From: Excoecaria cochinchinensis
Lineage: Eukaryota > Streptophyta > Magnoliopsida > Malpighiales > Euphorbiaceae
DNA length: 64,000 nucleotides
Assembly: GCA_947683425.1 (NCBI GenBank)
Contig: CANTUQ010000159.1
Coordinates: 1,240,001-1,304,000 of the forward strand
Direction of reading: 5' to 3'
Made by a program: the position numbers and the translations under genes. Shown here one piece after another: positions 58,387 through 64,000 of this stretch; position 1 is the stretch's first letter; each line of letters starts with the position of its first letter. The notes under the pieces were generated by a model. That model saw only the letters and a list, made by a program, of their open reading frames with translations. It was not told where the DNA came from and ran no database searches.

Positions 58387-58720
58387 TCTGGTCTTTGGGC
58401 TCAAAGAGGCTAGAGGTTTACCCTCCAAGACACCTCTTGTATCACGAGACTTAGACATTAATCCTAGGCTCCTTTGGGAGAGAGCTTTACCCTTCAAGAC
58501 CCCTTTGGTTGGCCCAAAATGGATAATAAGCGCAGTCTTAGGCTCTCCGAGGCGAGAGAAACTTTCCCAATGTTTTATTGGGTGGCGACTCCATGAAACC
58601 TCCTTCTTGCCCAAAATAGACGCACATGTAATTCGTTGCAAGTTGTCAACGGACCTCAAATGCCTGACCGCCCTCGAGCGGGCCGTCATAGGGGCGGCCG
58701 CGGGTCCGGCGCGCGTCACA
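58387..58720 (+). repeat. Element A 3' LTR, right part
   Basis: Continues A's LTR from TCTGGTCTTTGGGC and ends GCGCGCGTCACA, matching 35592-35926. It is followed by the ACATA duplication and solo LTR F. Confidence 0.95.
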
Positions 58721-58725
58721 ACATA

Positions 58726-59289
58726 AAAGTATTAATGTTAAGGATAATAGTGCAGGCAAAAGTAATGCTAATAACTGAAATGGAAATGTTAAGGTATAAT
58801 TACAGAATGATACAAAAGATACAACGATAAACAACTGAAGTAAAGGATTGAATAAGACACTATTGTAAGACATAAATTAAGTAAATTTAAAGATTTCAAT
58901 GTTCATATGGTCTAAATAAATACAAAGGTTTGTGTGCTCATGCATATTATATTAGTCATGAAAAATTTAAGATATGTATCCACCATTGAGCATTTTAAAT
59001 GCTCAGCGCGTAGTGTTGTTGCTGCGTGCAGGTTACGAAGAGAGGAAGTTTTTAAGTGGCCAGAATATCGATTGTAGATGAGTTATGGATCAAATGCAGA
59101 TGTGTAAGCATAGGTATGGCATGTATACGATTTTCAGTGAACTACTTTATTATTTTTATTGTTTTGCTTATGAGTGTTATTGATGTTGGAATGCGAAAAT
59201 TTTTTACTGAACTGTCTCTTGTAGCATTTGATTATCCGGTTGCTGTACCGATATTCGTATCAGTATATGTAAAGTATAAGAGTGTTACA
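58726..59289 (+). repeat. Solo LTR F, right part
   Basis: AT-rich LTR end containing the chromovirus transcript-end hairpin CCATTGAGCATTTTAAATGC near 58983-59007 and GTGCAGGTTACGAAG near 59026-59040. It ends AGTGTTACA at 59289. G's last 16 bases follow. Confidence 0.75.
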
Positions 59290-59310
59290 GATACGGGGTG
59301 TTACAATATC

Positions 59311-60429
59311 TAAGTCTTGGTTAATTGTTTTTTTTTCCTTTCTTTTTCTCTTCTTTCAAGACACTCTAGTTCCCTTTCATTCATGTCCACAACTTTCTTT
59401 CTTTTATATAGTTTTTTCTCTTCTTCTTTTTTTTTTCTTTTTATATACTTATCTTTTTCTAGGACATATATTTTGCAAGGGATTCACACTAGTATCATGC
59501 ATATACACAAAATAAAGTTTTGCCTCAATTGACATAACAAGAACCAACCTTCCCACAAATAGGGTGCCAAAAGAAAAGTTAAGCATTCAAACAGGAATTA
59601 AGGCTAAAAATGTGCTTATTAAACAAGAAAATGGCTAATGGCTCAAAGTTGGCTACCTAAAGTCAAAAGGGTGATTATTTTAAAGCAAGTTAAAAATGGC
59701 TAATTCTAATGCCCTTATCATCTTTCATGCACATCCCATACTAAATGTGGTCTCAAAAATTACGCAACACAAGTTCTAGAGTAAACTAGCGTAAGAGGAA
59801 ATCTCTCGTTAAGAAATAAATTCATAATTAAGGCTCAAAACTCACCAAGGTAAAGGGTAAAGCAACTCTACACCATGCCACACTTAACCAAATCAAAGAA
59901 GATGCATAAAGAAACATAGCTTAAAAGAAATGCACACCAAAATACTTTACCTAATCATGCCCTTCTATAGAAGCACACTTGTATTAACACAACCCTTAAT
60001 ATTACCTAGGAATTTCATCAACTAGACAGCAAATTCCAAAATGAAGTTTGCCTCATATATGCCACTAAGTATGAATCATAAGACAGAAGCTCCAAAACAC
60101 AAAAAAAGCACAACTAACACAATACTAACACCACATAAACTCCTAATACTAACAATTATGCATAATTAACACAACAACATGCATAAAGGATAATAACATA
60201 GAACAAACAAACAAATACATATAAACATATCCCTTCCCTACACTTAAAGGACACAATGTTCTCATTATTGCGGAAGAACAAGCACAAACACACAATACAC
60301 ATAGACAGACAAAAAACGAAAAGAAACAGAAAAAGAAAGGAGAATAGGAATTGCCCTTAATAGGTACCACTTGGAGAACTAGGCGGAGACGGAGTGAACT
60401 CCACATTCTTCTTGCAGAAGTATGACATC
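59311..60429 (-). other. Element K 3' untranslated region (outer part)
   Basis: Noncoding continuation of 26647-27269 on the far side of G. T-rich at 59320-59470, then A/C-rich. The Ser/Phe-rich frames here are composition artefacts. Confidence 0.65.
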
Positions 60430-61598
60430 AATTTGCGACTTAAACTCTGCTAGCTCTTGTGCATCTCATGCATGGTGGCTTCCATTCCATCTACCTTTGT
60501 AGTTAAACTCTGTTTGGCAGCCTCCATAGCAACCAAGCGAGTGAGAACTTGCTGCCAACTAGTTGAACTTCCACCAGCACCATCTCTAGAATGTGACTCC
60601 CCAGCAGCAGCCTCTTCATCATCAGAATCACCATCATCCTCTGCAGCGGTAGAAGTAGCAGGGCCTTTACCTTTGTCACCTCCGGACTTCCTATTACGTT
60701 CATCAACAGAAAAGAAAACTGGAGGCCAACCTTCTCTTTTTAACAAGTTAGAAATTCTCAAATAGACAACATCCAGCTTAAAAATTATCTTAGTCTCATC
60801 TGGCACAAAATTATTCAATTATCCCAAAGAACCCAGAATGATTCCCGTTACTATATGGCCCATCCCAATAGTCTTAGTTTTAGCAACAGAAGCACTATAT
60901 AAACCATCGAAAATGAAAGATATAGAACACGGAATTTTCTTACTCTGAACTAGGGACAAAACAAACAAATCCTTCACTTGCACTTTGTTATTTTCCACTC
61001 AACCAAATATAGCATGGCTCAAGTATTTATGAAACAACAAAATGGCCTCATTCTTAATCAAATGATTAGTAGAATTTTTAGTATCAAAATGAGCAATACC
61101 AGTCAAGCGTTTCCAAGTATCATGAGCCATAAAATGTTGGGGAAAAAATTGTGTACCATTTAAAGGAAAACAAAACCAATTGTGCATATCATCAAACCCA
61201 AACACATATTCATCAAACCCAAACACATATTCCACACCCTGATGCCTAAATTGCATGCTAGTACATTTTTCATTAACATATGATAAAGTTACAAAGAATT
61301 TTAATGACCAATCACGATGCACAGGTAAATCCATCATAAAAAACTTATTCCATTTCATGCATTTAACATATTTAGTAATTTCATCTTCTAAACCCAAAGT
61401 TTTTAGCAATTCAAAATCAAGGTTTCAACTACCAACAATTGATTTCTTTGAAAAAGTTAGAAATTTCTCACCCTCATCATCAGAACGAAGGGAGAAAGGA
61501 CAATTATACCTGCCTGCTAGGAGATTATAGTCATGATTCTGAGAAGAAGAACCTGCTATATGCTTCCCCTTGGTTCCCAAAGTCTTCACACGCACCAT
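60430..61598 (-). pseudogene. Element K extra 3' ORF (Athila-type, envelope-position)
   Basis: Minus strand from ATG 61598 (MVRVKTLGTKGKH), one frame with stops near 61425, at 60999 and near 60816, then TAG at 60450. A conserved core has FNGT-like NGTQFFPQHFMAHDTW and HLIKNEAILLFHKYLSHAIFG (about 61010-61160). The C-terminal third is acidic and Ser/Gly-rich with a helix (QQVLTRLVAMEAAKQSL). Athila elements carry such an ORF downstream of integrase; whether it ever worked as an envelope is unproven. I see no clear signal peptide or membrane segment. A 7-residue duplication, YVFGFDE, lies near 61190-61235. Confidence 0.7.
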
Positions 61599-62228
61599 CG
61601 GGAAAATTACCAGAAAAAAAATATGAATACAACAAACAGTAGAGAGAAAACCAAAGATAAAATATGAAGGGAAATTAAGAGAAAATTGAAGATCAAAGTG
61701 AAAATTGAGAGCAAAATATGAGAGAACTCGCTGAAATCGAAGTGAAAATGTAAAAATAGGGCTTCAAAATATTTATATGGGGTAAAAAGGATGGTTGCAA
61801 CGATCAAAATTCCCCTTAAATTTTCAAATCCCACACTTCATCGCGCGCGTGACAACCTTCGCACTTGCGATAGAAATAAAATTCGTTCGCTGTCGCGCTC
61901 GCGAAGACACTCACGCTTTGCGGTTGCGATGCCTACAGCGTTCGCGACAGAAGCTAATCTCTCAATCTGTCGCATCCGCGAAGTGAGTTGTGCTCGCGAT
62001 AGAAGCCTACTTAACCTCCTTCCTTGACCTGTTGCGCTCGCGATGCCCACCGCGTTTGTGATAGAAGCCAAATTTTTCCTTCTAGCGCATGCGGAAGCAT
62101 GCAAGCTCGCGACAGTAGTGCATACAAATCAACTTCCTTGATCTATCGCGCTCACGACAGAGTCTAAAATTTCAATACAAAAACAAGTTTTGAAGAAGAA
62201 TCCTATATTAAAACTTATATTAATAAAT
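61599..62228 (-). other. Element K spacer with TCGCGCTCGCGA words
   Basis: Noncoding stretch between the extra ORF and integrase. 61840-62150 holds about eight diverged copies of TCGCGCTCGCGACAGA-type words; similar words occur in K's own LTR and in solo LTR G. The 61600-61800 part is AT-rich; nothing else is seen. Confidence 0.6.
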
Positions 62229-63671
62229 CTACTTACAAATAAATCCTGTAGAACAAAAATAAACTGTGTTAGTAACATTATAATCTAAAATACTAAAATG
62301 AAATCTAATTAACAACACACAAAAATAACTTAAAAATGCAATAAATACAAAATAAAAAGATTGTGTAAATAACCTTGAACCCAAATGTGGAGAGATATAT
62401 GAGACCTCTCTACCTTGAAAATTTCCATCTAAATAGACCTTACAACATTGACCATTAGCTTTAAACACTTCCCCTTTAGCATTTTTAAGTTCTAAATAGC
62501 TATGGTCAAACACTTGATTCACCTCAAAAGGTCCACTCCACCTAGACCTTAACTTTCCAGGAAACAACTTTAATCTAGAGTTGAATAAAAGAGCTTTGTC
62601 TCCTACCTTAAAGCTCTTATACCTAATGTGAGCGTCATGCCATTTCTTAGATCTTTCCTTATAGATTCTTGCATTTTCATAGGAAATAAGGCACAATTCA
62701 TCGAGCTCATTTAATTGTAAACATCTTTTCACACCAGCCTCCTTAAGTTCATAATTCAATGTCCTAATTGCCCAATAAGCTGTATGTTCTAATTCGACGG
62801 GCTAATGACATGCTTTACCATACACTAACCTATATGGTGACATCCCAATAGGTGTTTTAAATGCAGTACGATATGCCCAAAGTGTGTCATCTACTTTGTG
62901 TGCCCAATCTTTCCTAGAGCTAGAAACTGTTTTTTCAAATATCCATTTAAGCTCTCTATTTAAAACCTCTACTTGACCACTAGTTTGTGGATGGTAAGGA
63001 GTAGCTAACCTATGATGCACACCATATTTGTGTAATAATGAAGCAAAAGATCGGTTAATGAAATGCGTACCTCCATCACTTATTATGGCTCGAGGCACTC
63101 TAAATCTTGAAAAGAGCTTCTTTAAAAACTTCACAACCACCTTTGAATCATTGGTTGGCGTTGCTTTGGCTTCTACCCATTTTGATACATAATCCACCCC
63201 AACCAATATAGAGCTTTGTCCAAAAGATGTAGGAAAAGGACCCATAAAGTCTATCCCTCACACATTAAATATTTCTACCTCTAAAATGTTATTCAAAGGC
63301 ATATCATTTCTTTTCCCTAAATTACTAACCCTTTGACACCTATCACATTGGGCTACAAAACTCCTAGCATCATGAAATAAAGTAGGCCAATAAAAACGAC
63401 ACTCAAGCACATGAGATGCAGTTTTTGTACTACTATTATGACCTGAATATAAAGATGAATGGCAATGCTGCAAGATGTTCACATACTCTTCCCCACTTAC
63501 ACACCTACGAATTACACCATCTCCGCCTATCTTAAACAAATAAGGTTCCTCCCAAAGGTAATTCTTAACATCACTAAAGAACTTTTTTCTTTGTTGCCAT
63601 GTTAAACCATGAGGCACAATTCTTGCAGCAAGATAGTTAGCATGCATACCATGGCACATGCATTTGCTCAA
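62229..63671 (-). pseudogene. Element K integrase (Athila type)
   Basis: Frame with the zinc-binding HCHSSLYSGH...CDRC segment (about 63350-63480). The catalytic core retains all three acidic residues: GVDYVSKWVEAK with its upstream Asp near 63245, ISDGGTHF (about 63075) and QTSGQVEVLNRE (about 62980). The C-terminal RWSGPFEV (about 62540) is present. In-frame stops lie at 63258-63260 and 62802-62804. The C-terminus continues with no recognisable domain to 62229. Similarity to Athila is clear in the NELDEL and HDAHI segments. Confidence 0.9.
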
Positions 63672-64000
63672 TGGACATTAAAGCCTCATTAGGAAAAGTT
63701 TTATTAATTTCATTGCTATCCCCTAAAGGTCCTTCATCATTTTCTAATCTTGATAAATGATCAGCCACTAAATTTTCAGAGCCTTTCTTATCTCTAATCT
63801 TAATGTCAAATTCTGGTACAAAAAAATTCAATGTATGAGACGAGGCTTAGCATCTTTCTTAGCAAACAAATACCTAAGGTCGGCATGATCCGTATAGATT
63901 ATAACTTTAGATCCCAAAAAATAAGATCTAAACTTATCACATGTAAAAATAATAGCCAACATTTCTTTTTCAGTTGTTGTATAATTCAATTGAGGTGCCG
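63637..64000 (-). pseudogene. Element K RNase H end and linker (runs off the window)
   Basis: From the right edge: LNYTTTEKEMLAIIFTCDKF (about 63950-63995), YTDHADLRYLFAKKDAKPRL (about 63850-63905), a stop near 63840 with a frameshift, then DKKGSENLVADHLSRLE (about 63740-63790) and the linker to integrase. A second frameshift near 63650 leads into the integrase frame. RT and gag lie right of the window. Confidence 0.85.

Larger units (their letters stand above)
34065..58720 (+). mobile_element. Element A: complete Tat-lineage Ty3/gypsy element carrying B
   Basis: 5' LTR 34065-35926, tRNA-Arg primer site, leader, a single gag-pol frame (36866-43183), noncoding 3' region with tandem repeats, polypurine tract, and 3' LTR (44867-46456 plus 58387-58720). 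It is flanked by a perfect ACATA duplication (34060-34064 and 58721-58725). The second RNase H and the tRNA-Arg primer place it in the Tat/Ogre branch. Five in-frame stops and several lost catalytic residues show that it cannot move by itself. Confidence 0.95.
29512..59289 (+). mobile_element. Solo LTR F (chromovirus type, 5.1 kb), interrupted by A
   Basis: Begins TGTAATGGGCC at 29512 and ends AGTGTTACA at 59289. Flanks are GAAAC (29507-29511) and GATAC (59290-59294), a duplication with one mismatch, only 11 bp from G's terminus. The parts are 29512-34064 and 58726-59289. It belongs with LTR D: same head, the 5S-like block at the same offset, and matching middle and end blocks. The long middle (31900-33400) is degenerate 'GGTAATTTT...AAGTTTAGGG' units. 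No gene is present. Confidence 0.8.
27270..59305 (-). mobile_element. Solo LTR G (chromovirus type), interrupted by F
   Basis: The ends are TGTAACACCCC (27270) and GGGGTGTTACA (ending 59305), flanked by a perfect ATATC duplication (27265-27269 and 59306-59310). Without F and its contents it is about 2.25 kb. Near its left end it has the chromovirus transcript-end hairpin AAGCGATAACGCTTAGTGGGG (27708-27728 region), so I read it as minus-strand. No internal domain is present, so it is a solo LTR. At 28289-28580 it holds a cluster of TCGCGCTCGCGA-type words and at 29140-29170 a GAA run. No coding sequence. Confidence 0.8.

Overview
The window is plant nuclear DNA made almost entirely of transposable elements stacked inside one another. 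I see no host gene, no tRNA gene and no complete rRNA gene. The plant assignment rests on the element families. There are Tat-lineage Ty3/gypsy elements with a tRNA-Arg primer site and a second, Tat-type RNase H. There is an Athila-type element with an extra 3' ORF, and chromovirus LTRs of several kilobases. A non-autonomous hAT and CACTA/MULE-like debris are also present. A flowering plant, probably a dicot, is my inference; the species cannot be read from this sequence.

Layout, left to right. Letters are my own labels. Bases 1-391 are the tip of a minus-strand LTR (E) of the same family as B. Bases 392-16276 are a minus-strand chromovirus (D): protease and gag at 392-1934, gag start at 12682-12728, primer site near 12861-12872, and LTR at 12881-16276. 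Element C, a minus-strand Tat element at 1935-12681, is inserted in D's gag. Bases 16277-25236 are a patchwork of degenerate LTR pieces (L, H, N, I, J), a CACTA-like terminus, a 1.2-kb hAT element at 20035-21248 with a perfect 8-bp target duplication, and a possible MULE scrap.

From 25240 to the right edge everything lies in one minus-strand Athila-type element (K). Its 3' LTR is 25240-26646. Its 3' region resumes at 59311, followed by an extra ORF (60430-61598) and integrase/RNase H (62229-64000). K is interrupted by a solo chromovirus LTR (G, 27270-59305, TSD ATATC). G is interrupted by another solo LTR (F, 29512-59289, TSD GAAAC/GATAC). F is interrupted by a full Tat element (A, 34065-58720, TSD ACATA). 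A's 3' LTR is interrupted by a young non-autonomous Tat element (B, 46457-58381, TSD CCATC). The nest is five levels deep, and the target duplications of the four inner insertions are readable.

The Tat elements A, B and C share a layout: LTR head TGTAGAYACC, a GC-rich island about 225-280 bp inside the LTR, a conserved leader with splice-like signals, gag, pol, dimeric tandem repeats in the 3' untranslated region, a polypurine tract, and the LTR. A and C are dead: both have in-frame stops and lost catalytic residues. B keeps an uninterrupted gag-like ORF whose capsid domain has been replaced by unrecognised sequence, next to only scraps of pol. Its two LTRs are nearly identical. B's gag and the 5S-rRNA-like block in the chromovirus LTRs D and F are the most interesting observations.
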